64,000 bases of DNA from Methylobacterium marchantiae (lineage in GTDB: Bacteria; Pseudomonadota; Alphaproteobacteria; Rhizobiales; Beijerinckiaceae). The notes beneath the pieces were generated by a model. It ran no database searches, was not told the DNA's origin, and saw only the letters and a list, made by a program, of their open reading frames with translations. The stretch is from the NCBI RefSeq assembly GCF_022179405.1, contig NZ_BPQT01000015.1, forward strand, positions 1 through 64,000. Reading direction: 5' to 3'. A program made the translations under genes and the position numbers. This document shows, in pieces, positions 8,579 to 17,538 of this stretch (its first letter is position 1; the number at the start of each line of letters is the position of its first letter).

Positions 8579-9796
8579 TCAGGCCGTCTTCGTCAGCGGC
8601 ACGACGTTGTGGAGCGTGCGGTCCGACGTCTCGAAGAAACGGCGGATGTTGCGCGCCGCCTGGCGGATGCGCTGCTCGTTCTCGACCAGGGCGATGCGGA
8701 CGTAATTGTCGCCGTGTTCACCGAAGCCGATGCCCGGTGCCACCGCCACGTCCGATTTCTCGAGGAGAAGCTTGGAGAATTCCAGGCTGCCGAGGCTCTG
8801 GAACTTCTCCGGGATCGGCACCCAGGCGAACATCGAGGCCGAGGGGCTCGGGATCTTCCAGCCGGTCTTGTCGAAGGACTCGATCAGGGCGTCGCGGCGC
8901 TTCTTGTAGATCGAGCGCATCTCGACGATGCAATCCTCCGGTCCGTTGAGTGCGGCGGTCGCCGCCACCTGGATCGGCGTGAAGGCACCGTAATCGAGGT
9001 AGGACTTCACCCGGGTCAGCGCCGCGAGCAGGCGCTCGTTGCCGACCGCGAAGCCCATGCGCCAGCCTGCCATGGAGAAGGTCTTGGAGAGCGACGTGAA
9101 CTCCACCGTGCAGTCGATGGCGCCCGGCACCTCCAGCACGGAGGGCGGCGGATCGCCGTCGAAATAGACCTCGGCATAGGCGAGGTCCGACAGGATGATG
9201 ATCTCGTGGCGTTTCGCGAAGGCGACGAGGTCCCGGTAGAAATCGAGGCTCGCCACGTAGGCGGTGGGGTTCGAGGGATAGCAGACCACGATCGCCACCG
9301 GCTTGGGAATCGAGTGCTGCATCGCCTTCTCCACCGCCGGGAAGAAGGCCGGCGTTGGCTCGGCCGGGACGGAGCGGATCACGCCGCCCGCCATGAGGAA
9401 GCCGAAGGCGTGGATCGGATAGCTCGGGTTGGGCACCAGCACCACGTCGCCGGGCGCGGTGATCGCCTGCGCCATGTTGGCGAAGCCTTCCTTCGAGCCG
9501 AGCGTCGCCACGACCTGCGTATCGGGGTTGAGGCTCACGCCGAAACGGCGCTTGTAATAATTCGCCTGGGCGCGGCGCAGGCCGGCGATGCCCTTCGAGG
9601 ACGAGTAGCGATCCGTGCGCGGGCGGCCCGCCGTCTCCACCAGCTTGGCGATGACGTGGCGCGGCGCATCGAGATCGGGATTGCCCATGCCGAGATCGAT
9701 GATGTCGGCGCCGTTGGCCCGTGCCTGGGCCTTGATCCGGTTGACCTGCTCGAACACGTAGGGGGGCAGGCGCTTGATGCGGTGAAAATCGGTCAT
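8579..9796 (-). CDS. alaC: PLP-dependent class I/II aminotransferase, AlaC-like
   Basis: Transfers an amino group between glutamate and 2-oxo acids, by family most likely pyruvate/alanine. This is a complete fold-type I enzyme of about 405 aa. Visible features are the N-terminal RLPPYVFEQVN block, DLGMGNPDLDAP, the substrate-binding CYPSNPTAY, the aspartate in LSDLAYAEVYFD, the PLP lysine in SLSKTFSMAGWR, and the C-terminal ARG region NYVRIALVENE. The start is ATG 9796 (MTDFHRIKRL), with GTG 9805 as the alternative. It stands alone; homoserine dehydrogenase, the usual partner in related genomes, is not in the window. Confidence 0.82.
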   Translation of the reverse strand: MTDFHRIKRLPPYVFEQVNRIKAQARANGADIIDLGMGNPDLDAPRHVIAKLVETAGRPRTDRYSSSKGIAGLRRAQANYYKRRFGVSLNPDTQVVATLGSKEGFANMAQAITAPGDVVLVPNPSYPIHAFGFLMAGGVIRSVPAEPTPAFFPAVEKAMQHSIPKPVAIVVCYPSNPTAYVASLDFYRDLVAFAKRHEIIILSDLAYAEVYFDGDPPPSVLEVPGAIDCTVEFTSLSKTFSMAGWRMGFAVGNERLLAALTRVKSYLDYGAFTPIQVAATAALNGPEDCIVEMRSIYKKRRDALIESFDKTGWKIPSPSASMFAWVPIPEKFQSLGSLEFSKLLLEKSDVAVAPGIGFGEHGDNYVRIALVENEQRIRQAARNIRRFFETSDRTLHNVVPLTKTA

Positions 9797-9921
9797 GGGC
9801 TTCACGGGATCCGATGCGCCAATCGCATGATTCGCGCGTTCAAAACTGTCATCACTCTGACGTGGTCGGCCTGTCTACCATCTCGGGCGCGCGGAGCCGA
9901 CCGTTATTGTGCCGGCTGGCG

Positions 9922-10293
9922 CTATTGTGCGGGCGGCGTCTGGCCGGTGGTGCGCGCGGCACTCTCGGCGGCGCGGCCCTTAGCCTCGTTCTGTCCCCGC
10001 GCGCCCATCAGGTCGTTTTCGAGGGCCTTGGTCCCCTCGGCGGTTCGGGCGCGGATGGATCTGGCGGGCGCCGCGACGCCGACCGGCAGGTACTCCGCAT
10101 TGGGCTTGCGCGATTCGGCGACGAAGTCCGGCGCCTTCAGGTCCTTCTGTCCTCCCCCGGCCAGCGCATAGGCGTCGCGCATCGGATTGAGGTCGCTGGA
10201 GCAGCCTCCTGCGGCGAGGAGGCCGGCGACGGCGAGAACCAGGCGTGAAGCGACGCCGCACCGCCTTTGATTTTGTGATGAAGGCTCTGACAT
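9922..10293 (-). CDS. Small lipoprotein of unknown function
   Basis: The start at ATG 10293 (MSEPSSQNQRR) gives a lipoprotein signal: basic residues, core LVLAVAGLLAAGGC, with the lipid-modified Cys followed by SSD. The longer open frame to 10428 would bury this signal and run into the promoter region of the divergent phaC. The mature 90-residue part is rich in Ala, Arg and Glu and has no recognised domain. Confidence 0.6.
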   Translation of the reverse strand: MSEPSSQNQRRCGVASRLVLAVAGLLAAGGCSSDLNPMRDAYALAGGGQKDLKAPDFVAESRKPNAEYLPVGVAAPARSIRARTAEGTKALENDLMGARGQNEAKGRAAESAARTTGQTPPAQ

Positions 10294-10406
10294 ATCGACC
10301 TTAAACGTAAGCCGCACCCTGGCACAAAGTCGAGCTGCCGCGTTAATTTGTCGGGAACGAGGACGGTTCGACCGGACCGTCCCGAGAAGTGAGGGGAAAC
10401 ACACGC

Positions 10407-12209
10407 GTGACGACCGACAGGACGACACCGCTTCCCGACATCGACGCCTTGTCGCGCAACGCGACGCTGCTGATCGAGGAATTCGGTCGTACCGCCAGCG
10501 CTTACATGAAGCCGATCAGCCACGCCGATCCGCTCGATCCCGAATTGGCAAAGCCGCCGGAAGAGGTCAACGACGTCGTCAAGACCCTCGGTACCGTGGC
10601 CGAGCGCTGGATGGTCGATCCTCAGAGGTCGATGGAGGCCCAGAAGAAGCTCAGCGACGCTTTCATCACCCTCTGGGGCTCCACCTGGTTTCGCCTCCAG
10701 GGCGAGGTCGCGCCCCCCGTGGCGCTTCCGGAGCCGAAGGACACGCGCTTCAAGCACGCGGAATGGACGACCAATCCGATCTTCGACTTCATCAAGCAGA
10801 GCTATCTCATCACGTCTCGCTGGGCGGAGGAGCTGGTCGAGGAAGCGGACGGGATCGACGAACACACGCGGCACAAGGCGCAGTTCTACCTGCGCCAGAT
10901 CGTCGGCGCCCTCTCGCCCTCGAACTTCGTGATGACCAACCCGGAGCTGATCCGGCACACGCTCCAGGAGAACGGCGCCAATCTCGTGCGCGGCATGAAG
11001 ATGCTCGCCGAGGATATCGAGGCCGGCAAGGGCCAGTTGAGGGTCCGCCAGACCGACCCGTCCGGTTTCGAGGTCGGGGTCAACGTCGCGGTCACGCCGG
11101 GCGAGGTCGTGTTCCGCAACGACCTGATGGAGCTCATCCAGTATTCCCCGACCACGGAGACGGTGCTGAAGCGCCCGTTCCTGATCGTGCCGCCCTGGAT
11201 CAACAAGTTCTACATCCTCGATCTCAACCCGGCCAAGAGCCTGATCGGCTGGATGGTGTCCCAGGGCCTGACGGTGTTCTGCATCTCGTGGGTCAATCCC
11301 GACGAGCGCCATGCCGACAAGGATTTCGAGAGCTACATGCGCGAGGGCATCGAGGCGGCCATCGACGCGATCGGCGTCGCCACCGGCGAGAGCGAGGTCG
11401 CCGCGGCCGGCTACTGCGTCGGGGGCACCCTGCTGGCGGTGACGCTGGCGATGCAGGCGGCCACCGGCAACAAGCGCATCAAGAGTGCCACGTTCCTGAC
11501 GACGCAGGTGGACTTCACCCATGCCGGCGACCTCAAGGTCTTCGCCGACGAGGAGCAGATCCGCGGTATCGAGGCGCGCATGAAGAAACGCGGCTATCTC
11601 GAAGGCTCGGGGATGGCCACTGCCTTCAACATGCTGCGCCCCAACGACCTCATCTGGTCCTACGTGGTCAACAACTACGTCAAGGGCCAGACACCTTCGG
11701 CCTTCGACCTGCTATACTGGAACGCCGATGCCACGCGTATGCCGGCGGCCAACCATTCCTTCTACCTGCGCAACTGCTACCTCGATAACACCCTCGCGCA
11801 GGGGCGGATGATCCTCGGCAACGTCCGCCTGGACCTGAAGAAGGTGAAGGTGCCGATCTTCAACCTCGCCACCCGCGAGGACCATATCGCTCCGGCCATC
11901 TCGGTATTCGAAGGGTCCTCCAAGTTCGGCGGCACGGTCGATTACGTCCTGGCCGGGTCCGGCCATATCGCCGGTGTCGTCAACCCGCCCGCCAAGCCGA
12001 AATACGGGTTCTGGACCGGTGGCCCGGCCAAGGGACGCCTGGAGGACTGGATCTCCGCTGCGACCGAGCACAAGGGCTCGTGGTGGCCCTACTGGTTCGA
12101 CTGGCTGGAGCGGCAGGCCCCGACACGCGTGCCCGCGCGCATCCCCGGTGAAGGCGGATTGGCCTCCCTCGGCCCGGCGCCGGGCACCTATGTCCGCATG
12201 AAGGCGTGA
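10407..12209 (+). CDS. phaC: Class I poly(3-hydroxyalkanoate) synthase
   Basis: Polymerises (R)-3-hydroxyacyl-CoA into intracellular PHA/PHB granules. The start at GTG 10407 has GAGGGG about 10 bases upstream; GTG 10389 is the alternative. At 600 aa it has class I length. The lipase-like box is GYCVGG, whose Cys (about residue 337) is the catalytic nucleophile. The catalytic Asp is in REDHIAP and the His in GSGHIAG. The N-terminal PhaC domain and the Trp-rich C-terminal end (KGSWWPYWFDWLE) are complete. No phaA or phaB lies nearby; a PHA-granule-region protein is encoded at 60,842-61,159. Confidence 0.96.
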   Translation: MTTDRTTPLPDIDALSRNATLLIEEFGRTASAYMKPISHADPLDPELAKPPEEVNDVVKTLGTVAERWMVDPQRSMEAQKKLSDAFITLWGSTWFRLQGEVAPPVALPEPKDTRFKHAEWTTNPIFDFIKQSYLITSRWAEELVEEADGIDEHTRHKAQFYLRQIVGALSPSNFVMTNPELIRHTLQENGANLVRGMKMLAEDIEAGKGQLRVRQTDPSGFEVGVNVAVTPGEVVFRNDLMELIQYSPTTETVLKRPFLIVPPWINKFYILDLNPAKSLIGWMVSQGLTVFCISWVNPDERHADKDFESYMREGIEAAIDAIGVATGESEVAAAGYCVGGTLLAVTLAMQAATGNKRIKSATFLTTQVDFTHAGDLKVFADEEQIRGIEARMKKRGYLEGSGMATAFNMLRPNDLIWSYVVNNYVKGQTPSAFDLLYWNADATRMPAANHSFYLRNCYLDNTLAQGRMILGNVRLDLKKVKVPIFNLATREDHIAPAISVFEGSSKFGGTVDYVLAGSGHIAGVVNPPAKPKYGFWTGGPAKGRLEDWISAATEHKGSWWPYWFDWLERQAPTRVPARIPGEGGLASLGPAPGTYVRMKA

Positions 12210-12316
12210 TCGGATTGGACGCCTGCGATTCGGCCTGAAGAGCCGGGTCGAGGACGAAACTGTCGGCGCCCCCGTGTCCGCCCGATGATTGTTCGACTGG
12301 GCTTTTCAAACACCAT

Positions 12317-12432
12317 CACCTCATCCTGAGGTGCCGGAGCGTAGCGGAGGCCTCGAAGGAGGGCTCCAGTTCGCGCAATGGTGTCTGGAGGGCTCCTTCG
12401 AGGCGGCTCTCGCCGCACCTCAGGATGAGGTG
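12317..12432. repeat. Dispersed palindromic repeat, copy A
   Basis: The outer arms are CACCTCATCCTGAGGTG (12317-12333) and its reverse-complement-like CACCTCAGGATGAGGTG (12416-12432). The inner arms, GCCTCGAAGGAGGGCTCCAG (12350-12369) and CTGGAGGGCTCCTTCGAGGC (12385-12404), pair with only two central mismatches. The element sits between the convergent ends of phaC and the FadL-type gene. Related copies lie at 17,381-17,487 and 63,610-63,726. Confidence 0.85.
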
Positions 12433-12497
12433 GAGGATGGACAGGTCTCCTCAAGGCACCGGCGTTTACTCAGGTGCCCGACGTCCTTCCTATACCC

Positions 12498-13820
12498 TCA
12501 GAACTTCCGCACCAGCGGTGCGGGAGCGATCGGCGCCGCCGGGGCGCCGAAGACGTAACGGAAGCCCACCGAGACGATGTCCGCGCTGCCGCTCGTGTCG
12601 GCGGCGAGGGCGATGCCGGGGACGTTGTAGTCCCGACCCGGCCCGGCCAGGAGCTTCGAATCACCCACGAGGAAGAGGTGCGAATAGGCGATGTTCAGGG
12701 TCAGCTTCTCGTTCCAGCGGTAGCTGCCGCCGACGGAGACGTTGAAGCGGTCACTGTCCGGCAGTCGCACCGACCTGTTCGAGAAGTCGATCGGCGATTG
12801 CTCGTAGGCAACGCCGGCCCGGACGGTGAGAGCGGGGGACCAGTCGTACTCGCCGCCCACCGAGTAGGTGTAGCCGTCCTTGTAGTTCAGGGGCAGCGTG
12901 GTCGCGATGCCGCCGGTGGTGCGGCCGACGATACCCACCGTGCCGAGCCTCGACCAGTTGTCCCATTCGAAGCCGAGGCTCATGCGGGCGACCGGGCTGA
13001 CGGCCTGGGTCAGGCCGACGCTGAGCTTCTCCGGCGTATTGAGATTGGCGGTGACCTGCTGGCTCAGGAACGAAACGGGGGCCGGCAGCGCGAAGGCGCC
13101 TTCGATGTCGTGATGCACCGATGAGCGATAGCCGATGCCCAGCGCCGTACCGGTCCAGGGCGTGATCAGGACACCCGCCGTGAATCCGACCCCCCAGGAT
13201 TCGCCCTTGAGCGACGCGTTCGGCAGGTTGAGCAGGTTGGGCGAGATCGGCAGGGCCTGGCGCAGGGTCAGGCGAAAGTATTCGATGTTCGGGCCCGCCG
13301 CGATCGAGAGCCACTCGTTCACCTTGAAGCCGACGATCGGATTGAACGAGAGCGAGAAGATGCGGCTCGATCGCCCGTAGACTTCGCCGGCCCAGTTGTC
13401 GCGCGGCTTCGTCACGAGGCCGAACGGGGCGCCCGTCTGGATGCCGATCCAGAGCCGGTCGCTGAGCTGGTAGGAGGTCGCGCCGGCCGGAATGACAGCG
13501 CCCTGGCCGATATCGCCGCTGCCGCCGAGGCCGGCAAAGGCCGGATTGGTACCCTCGGTCGGGGTGATCTTCGACGAGAGGTTGATGAAACTGAGGTTCT
13601 GCTCGCTGACCCAGCCCGGGTTCATCGTGATCGTGGCCGGGTTCCAGAACATCGACGAGACGCCGCCGGAGCCGGAAGCCGCGCCCGCGAAGGCCTCGCC
13701 CTGGGCGAGAGTGCTCTGTTCGCGAATTCCGAACGCACCGGCGAAGGCTCCACCCGCGGTCGAGGTCAGGACCGCGACGGAGATTCCCGCCAGAGCCGCG
13801 CCGCGCATCGTCGTTCTCAT
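12498..13820 (-). CDS. FadL/OmpP1/TodX family outer membrane transporter
   Basis: An outer-membrane beta barrel for uptake of long-chain fatty acids or other hydrophobic compounds. A Sec signal peptide (about residues 1-28) is followed by the FadL N-terminal plug signature GAFGIREQSTLAQGEAFAG and the SSMFWNPAT motif. Many alternating beta strands follow, and the chain ends in Phe (VRKF), the barrel-assembly signal. At 440 aa it has family length. MRTTMRG allows starts at 13820 or 13808. The nearest upstream gene, the FAH-family hydrolase, is divergent, so a shared regulatory region is possible. Confidence 0.88.
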   Translation of the reverse strand: MRTTMRGAALAGISVAVLTSTAGGAFAGAFGIREQSTLAQGEAFAGAASGSGGVSSMFWNPATITMNPGWVSEQNLSFINLSSKITPTEGTNPAFAGLGGSGDIGQGAVIPAGATSYQLSDRLWIGIQTGAPFGLVTKPRDNWAGEVYGRSSRIFSLSFNPIVGFKVNEWLSIAAGPNIEYFRLTLRQALPISPNLLNLPNASLKGESWGVGFTAGVLITPWTGTALGIGYRSSVHHDIEGAFALPAPVSFLSQQVTANLNTPEKLSVGLTQAVSPVARMSLGFEWDNWSRLGTVGIVGRTTGGIATTLPLNYKDGYTYSVGGEYDWSPALTVRAGVAYEQSPIDFSNRSVRLPDSDRFNVSVGGSYRWNEKLTLNIAYSHLFLVGDSKLLAGPGRDYNVPGIALAADTSGSADIVSVGFRYVFGAPAAPIAPAPLVRKF

Positions 13821-14254
13821 GTCCCGCTCCCCGACCCTTGCTTGCGATGCTCGGTTCTGTCGCGGCGCGATGTCCGGCCGGCATCTTGAGCAGAAGAGTG
13901 ACGATCTTGGTCGATCTGGACAACCCTTTCACGCCGGAGGTTTTAACAATCCGTAAACTATGAATTACTTCGAAAAATAGTGAGGAAGATCTTCGCGTGG
14001 TGTCACCTCAATGCATTTGAAAGAATGGTTCATATCTAAACTGTCGGATCGACTTGGATGGAGGTCGGCATGAAAATGCGTATTCCGTGGGATTTGGGCG
14101 GGCCTGTATGAATTATGCAACATGCCTTGTTTGCGGCATCCCAGCCTCCTCCTGCCGATCGCCGCTGGCGCAGCAGGGCGGTCGGCATCTTGCCAGGACG
14201 GGTCGAGAGTCCGATGTCTCTGCCACGACGAGGATCGAAGGGGAGCGAGAGCCG
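13821..14254. other. Divergent intergenic region between the fadL-like and FAH-family genes
   Basis: 434 bp without a supported gene. The part at about 13,935-14,045 is clearly AT-richer than its surroundings and probably holds promoters for one or both flanking genes. It includes TTTTAACAATCCGTAAAC, which resembles a CtrA box only loosely. No confident -35/-10 pair was found. Confidence 0.5.
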
Positions 14255-15139
14255 ATGAAGCTGGTGCGTCACGGAGATGTGGGCGACGAGAAGCCGGGCC
14301 TGATCGACGCGAAGGGCGGCCTGCGGGACCTGTCGGGTCTCGTGCGCGATATTTCCGGATCCACCCTCGCCACGACGTCGTTGGAGCGCCTGCGATCCAT
14401 CGATCCCGAGACGTTGCCGCTCCTGTCTCCGGAAACGCGCCTCGGTCCCTGCGTCGGCGGCACGCGCAACTTCATCGCGATCGGGCTGAACTATTCCGAC
14501 CACGCGGCGGAGATCGGCGCGGACATCCCGTCCGAGCCGATCGTGTTCAACAAGGCTACGTCCTGCATCTCCGGTCCCAACGACCGGGTCATCCTGCCGA
14601 AAGGCTCGGCCAAGACGGATTGGGAGGTGGAACTCGCCATCGTCATCGGTGCGCGCGCATCCTACGTCCATGCCAACGAGGCGATGTCCTATGTGGCGGG
14701 CCTGTGCCTCTGCAACGACGTCTCGGAGCGGGAATACCAGCTCGAACGCGGTGGGACCTGGACCAAGGGCAAGGGCTGCCCGACCTTCGGCCCCCTTGGG
14801 CCGTGGCTGGTGACGCTGGACGAGATCCCCGACCCGGCCGCCCTCGATCTGTGGCTCGACGTGAACGGTGAGCGGGTGCAGACGGGGTCGACCTCGACGA
14901 TGATCTTCGGCGTCGCTCAGATCGTCGCCTACCTCTCGCATTTCATGATGCTGGAGCCCGGTGACGTGATCACTACGGGCACGCCTCCCGGCGTCGGCAT
15001 GGCGCGCAAGCCGCCGCGCTTCCTCAAGAGCGGCGACGTGATGACCCTCGGCATCACCGGACTCGGCGAGCAGCGGCAGGAGATCATCGCCTTCGACGAC
15101 TGGACCGCGAAGGTCGCCGCCGGCGAACCGACTCATTGA
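14255..15139 (+). CDS. Fumarylacetoacetate hydrolase (FAH) family protein
   Basis: A 294-residue enzyme of the FAH superfamily, which hydrolyses or isomerises C-C bonds in acylpyruvates and aromatic-degradation intermediates. The start at ATG 14255 follows GGGAGCGAGA; the frame is open from 14054, but the extension is not protein-like. Visible features are CVGGTRNFIAIGLNYSDHA, then the metal ligands in DWEVELAIVIG, the CNDVSEREYQ block, KGCPTFGPLGPWLVT and GDVITTGTPPGVG. The last two are typical of the 2-hydroxyhepta-2,4-diene-1,7-dioate isomerase/ureidoglycolate lyase-like branch. The exact substrate cannot be told. Confidence 0.85.
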   Translation: MKLVRHGDVGDEKPGLIDAKGGLRDLSGLVRDISGSTLATTSLERLRSIDPETLPLLSPETRLGPCVGGTRNFIAIGLNYSDHAAEIGADIPSEPIVFNKATSCISGPNDRVILPKGSAKTDWEVELAIVIGARASYVHANEAMSYVAGLCLCNDVSEREYQLERGGTWTKGKGCPTFGPLGPWLVTLDEIPDPAALDLWLDVNGERVQTGSTSTMIFGVAQIVAYLSHFMMLEPGDVITTGTPPGVGMARKPPRFLKSGDVMTLGITGLGEQRQEIIAFDDWTAKVAAGEPTH

Positions 15140-15214
15140 AGCCGGGCGGGGATCGAAATCCCCGCTCACTCGTCTCCTCTGCTGAAGCAGCTTGGCAGTT
15201 GGAAGGACCGGACC

Positions 15215-16207
15215 TTGAGCATCGGACTGATCGCCCTCCTCGACGACATCGCGGGGCTCGCCAAGGTCGCGGCGGCCTCTCTCGACGACGTCGCCGGACA
15301 AGCCGCCAAGGCGGGTGCGAAAGCGGCGGGGGTCGTCATCGACGATGCCGCCGTCACTCCGCGCTACGTCGTGGGATTCGCGGCCGAGCGCGAATTGCCG
15401 ATCGTGGCCAAGATCGCCATCGGGTCGCTCCGCAACAAGATGCTGTTCCTGCTGCCGGCGGCCCTCCTGCTCCAGGCCTTCGCGCCCTGGGCGATCACGC
15501 CGCTGCTGATGCTGGGCGGCGCCTATCTCTGCTACGAGGGCATCGAGAAGGTCTACGAGGCGCTGTTTCCGCATCGGGCGCACGCGCACGAGGCCAAGCT
15601 CGATGCCGATGCCGCCAGCGGTGAGGCGCTGGAGGCGCGCAAGGTCTCCAGCGCGATCAAGACCGATTTCATCCTCTCGGCCGAGATCATGGCGATCTCC
15701 CTGGCCTCCCTGCCCGATGGCAGCATCTGGACGAAGGCCGTCGTGCTCGCGGTCGTCGCCATCGGCATCACCGTCTTCGTCTATGGCGGCGTCGCGCTGA
15801 TCGTGAAGGCCGACGATGCCGGGGTCGCGATGGCGAAGAACACGTCGGCTTCCGTGTTCGGCAGTGCGATCCGCGGCTTCGGCCGTGCCCTGGTCAAGGG
15901 CATGCCGGTCTTCCTGCAACTCCTCGCCGTGGTCGGCACCGCCGCGATGATCTGGGTCGGTGGCGGCATCCTCGTCCACGGTCTGGAAGGCTATGGCCTG
16001 CCTCAGGTCGCGCACGTGATCCACGAAGCCGCCGCCGCCGGCGCGAAGCTGGTTCCGCCGATCGCGTCCGTCGTCGAATGGGTGGTGACCGCGGCAGGGT
16101 CGGGCCTCGTCGGTCTCGTGGTCGGCGCAGCCCTCATCCCGATCGCGAGCTATCTCATCGCTCCGGTCTGGTCCGGCCTGTCGGGCCTGCGCAGCAAGGC
16201 GGCGTGA
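15215..16207 (+). CDS. DUF808 (YedI-like) integral membrane protein
   Basis: A 330-residue inner-membrane protein that begins at TTG 15215 with GGAAGG 11 bases before. The N-terminus SIGLIALLDDIAGLAKVAA and the KAAGVVIDDAAVTPRYV block are the DUF808/YedI signatures. They are followed by about seven hydrophobic segments, including LLPAALLLQAFAPWAITPLL and two near the C-terminus. The molecular function of the family is unknown. It lies between the FAH-family gene and bioB on the same strand, with gaps of about 75-90 bp. Confidence 0.85.
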   Translation: MSIGLIALLDDIAGLAKVAAASLDDVAGQAAKAGAKAAGVVIDDAAVTPRYVVGFAAERELPIVAKIAIGSLRNKMLFLLPAALLLQAFAPWAITPLLMLGGAYLCYEGIEKVYEALFPHRAHAHEAKLDADAASGEALEARKVSSAIKTDFILSAEIMAISLASLPDGSIWTKAVVLAVVAIGITVFVYGGVALIVKADDAGVAMAKNTSASVFGSAIRGFGRALVKGMPVFLQLLAVVGTAAMIWVGGGILVHGLEGYGLPQVAHVIHEAAAAGAKLVPPIASVVEWVVTAAGSGLVGLVVGAALIPIASYLIAPVWSGLSGLRSKAA

Positions 16208-16295
16208 CGAGGATTGCCCTGGGCGCGAGGGAAAAGCAGCCTCGCATGCATCGCGCCCGGCTTGATTTTCCTGCCGAGATTCGCCTCATGGGGCC

Positions 16296-17315
16296 ATGAC
16301 CGAGACCGTGGCCCCCCTCGCCCCCTTCCCCGCCACAGAGATCGCCGCGATCCGCCACGATTGGACCGTGGCCGAGATCCAGGCGATCCACGACCTGCCG
16401 CTCCTCGACCTCGTTTATCGGGCGGCACAGGTCCATCGCGCGCATAACGACCCGGCCGATATCCAGCGGGCGAGCCTGCTGTCGATCAAGACCGGCGCAT
16501 GCCCCGAGGATTGTGCCTATTGCCCGCAATCGGCGCATCACAAGGGGACCGGCCTGCCGCGCGAGCGCTTGATGCCGGTGGACAAGGTCCTGCAGGAGGC
16601 CGCCGCGGCGAAGGCTGCCGGTGCCCACCGTTTCTGCATGGGTGCCGCCTGGCGCCAGCCCAAGGACGGCCCGGAATTCGATGCCGTCCTTTCGATGGTG
16701 CGCGGAGTGCGCGGCCTCGGGATGGAGGCCTGCGTCACCCTCGGCATGCTCACCCCGTCACAGGCGGGCCGCCTCGCCGAGGCCGGGCTGACCTCCTACA
16801 ACCACAACCTCGATACCGGCCCGGAATTCTACGGCGACATCATCTCGACCCGGACCTACGAGGACCGCCTGAACACGCTGCAGAACGTGCGCGACGCCGG
16901 CATCGGTGTCTGTTGCGGTGGCATCGTCGGCATGGGCGAGGGTGTGAAGGATCGCGCGGCGATGCTGCAGGTGCTCGCCAACCACGCTCCGCACCCCGAG
17001 AGCGTTCCGATCAACGCCCTGGTGGCCGTCGAGGGCACGCCGCTCGAAGACCGGCCGCCGGTGGACCCGCTCGATCTCGTGCGCATGTGCGCGACGGCCC
17101 GGATCGTGATGCCGAAGGCGCGCGTGCGCCTCAGCGCAGGCCGCAAGGGGCTGACCCGCGAAGCTCAGATCCTGTGCTTCATGGCTGGTGCGAACTCGAT
17201 CTTCTACGGCGAGCGTCTGCTCACCACCGCCAATAACGAGACCGATGCCGACGCGGAATTGCTGCGGGACATCGGCATCACCGTGCCGGGCCTGACCCTC
17301 GCGGCGGCGGAATAG
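16296..17315 (+). CDS. bioB: Biotin synthase
   Basis: A radical-SAM enzyme that inserts sulfur into dethiobiotin, the last step of biotin synthesis. The 339-residue protein has the CxxxCxxC cluster motif as [11 protein letters not shown] (about residues 69-79). It also carries [31 protein letters not shown] and [10 protein letters not shown], with Arg in [12 protein letters not shown] contributing to the second cluster site. No other bio genes are adjacent. It is followed by a long hairpin that probably terminates it. Confidence 0.97.
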   Translation: MTETVAPLAPFPATEIAAIRHDWTVAEIQAIHDLPLLDLVYRAAQVHRAHNDPADIQRASLLSIKTGACPEDCAYCPQSAHHKGTGLPRERLMPVDKVLQEAAAAKAAGAHRFCMGAAWRQPKDGPEFDAVLSMVRGVRGLGMEACVTLGMLTPSQAGRLAEAGLTSYNHNLDTGPEFYGDIISTRTYEDRLNTLQNVRDAGIGVCCGGIVGMGEGVKDRAAMLQVLANHAPHPESVPINALVAVEGTPLEDRPPVDPLDLVRMCATARIVMPKARVRLSAGRKGLTREAQILCFMAGANSIFYGERLLTTANNETDADAELLRDIGITVPGLTLAAAE

Positions 17316-17380
17316 GCGAGGAATCCGTTCGGCGGACTTCGCCTCTTCAGGTGAAGACGCTCATCTCCTCCACGACTTCA

Positions 17381-17487
17381 CCCTGAGATGCTGCAAAGCA
17401 GCCTCGAAGGGGCCTTCCAGAAGTCTCGCGCGAAGCGGAGGCCTCCTTCGAGTCCTCCGCTTCGCGCGAGACTTAGGATGAGGTCTT
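17381..17487. repeat. Dispersed palindromic repeat, copy B (diverged)
   Basis: A diverged relative of the 12,317 and 63,610 elements: the CACCCTGAGATG-like left end, GCCTCGAAGG, CCTCCTTCGAG and a right end TAGGATGAGGTC remain recognisable. Its centre has been replaced by a longer perfect palindrome (described separately at 17,421-17,474). It sits between the convergent genes bioB and the histidine kinase. Confidence 0.65.
17421..17474. terminator. Perfect 21-bp hairpin between convergent genes, candidate bidirectional terminator
   Basis: Arms 17421-17441 (core CTCGCGCGAAGCGGAGG) and 17454-17474 are exact reverse complements over 21 bp with a 12-nt loop. It lies between the 3' ends of bioB and the sensor kinase. 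There is no T-run, so intrinsic termination is not certain; 3'-end protection of both mRNAs is an alternative. Confidence 0.5.
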
Positions 17488-17538
17488 AGTCACGAGAAGC
17501 GACGTCACAATCACTGAACGGCGCGGTTAGGCCGGATC

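Noticed and set aside
13938-13957. TTAA-N7-TAAA sequence before the FadL-type gene as a CtrA box
   Set aside because: The second half-site mismatches the consensus at a key base and neither neighbour is a known CtrA target type.
14036-16024. A 662-codon minus-strand frame opposite the FAH and DUF808 genes
   Set aside because: Shadow frame; no motif and the plus-strand products match known families.
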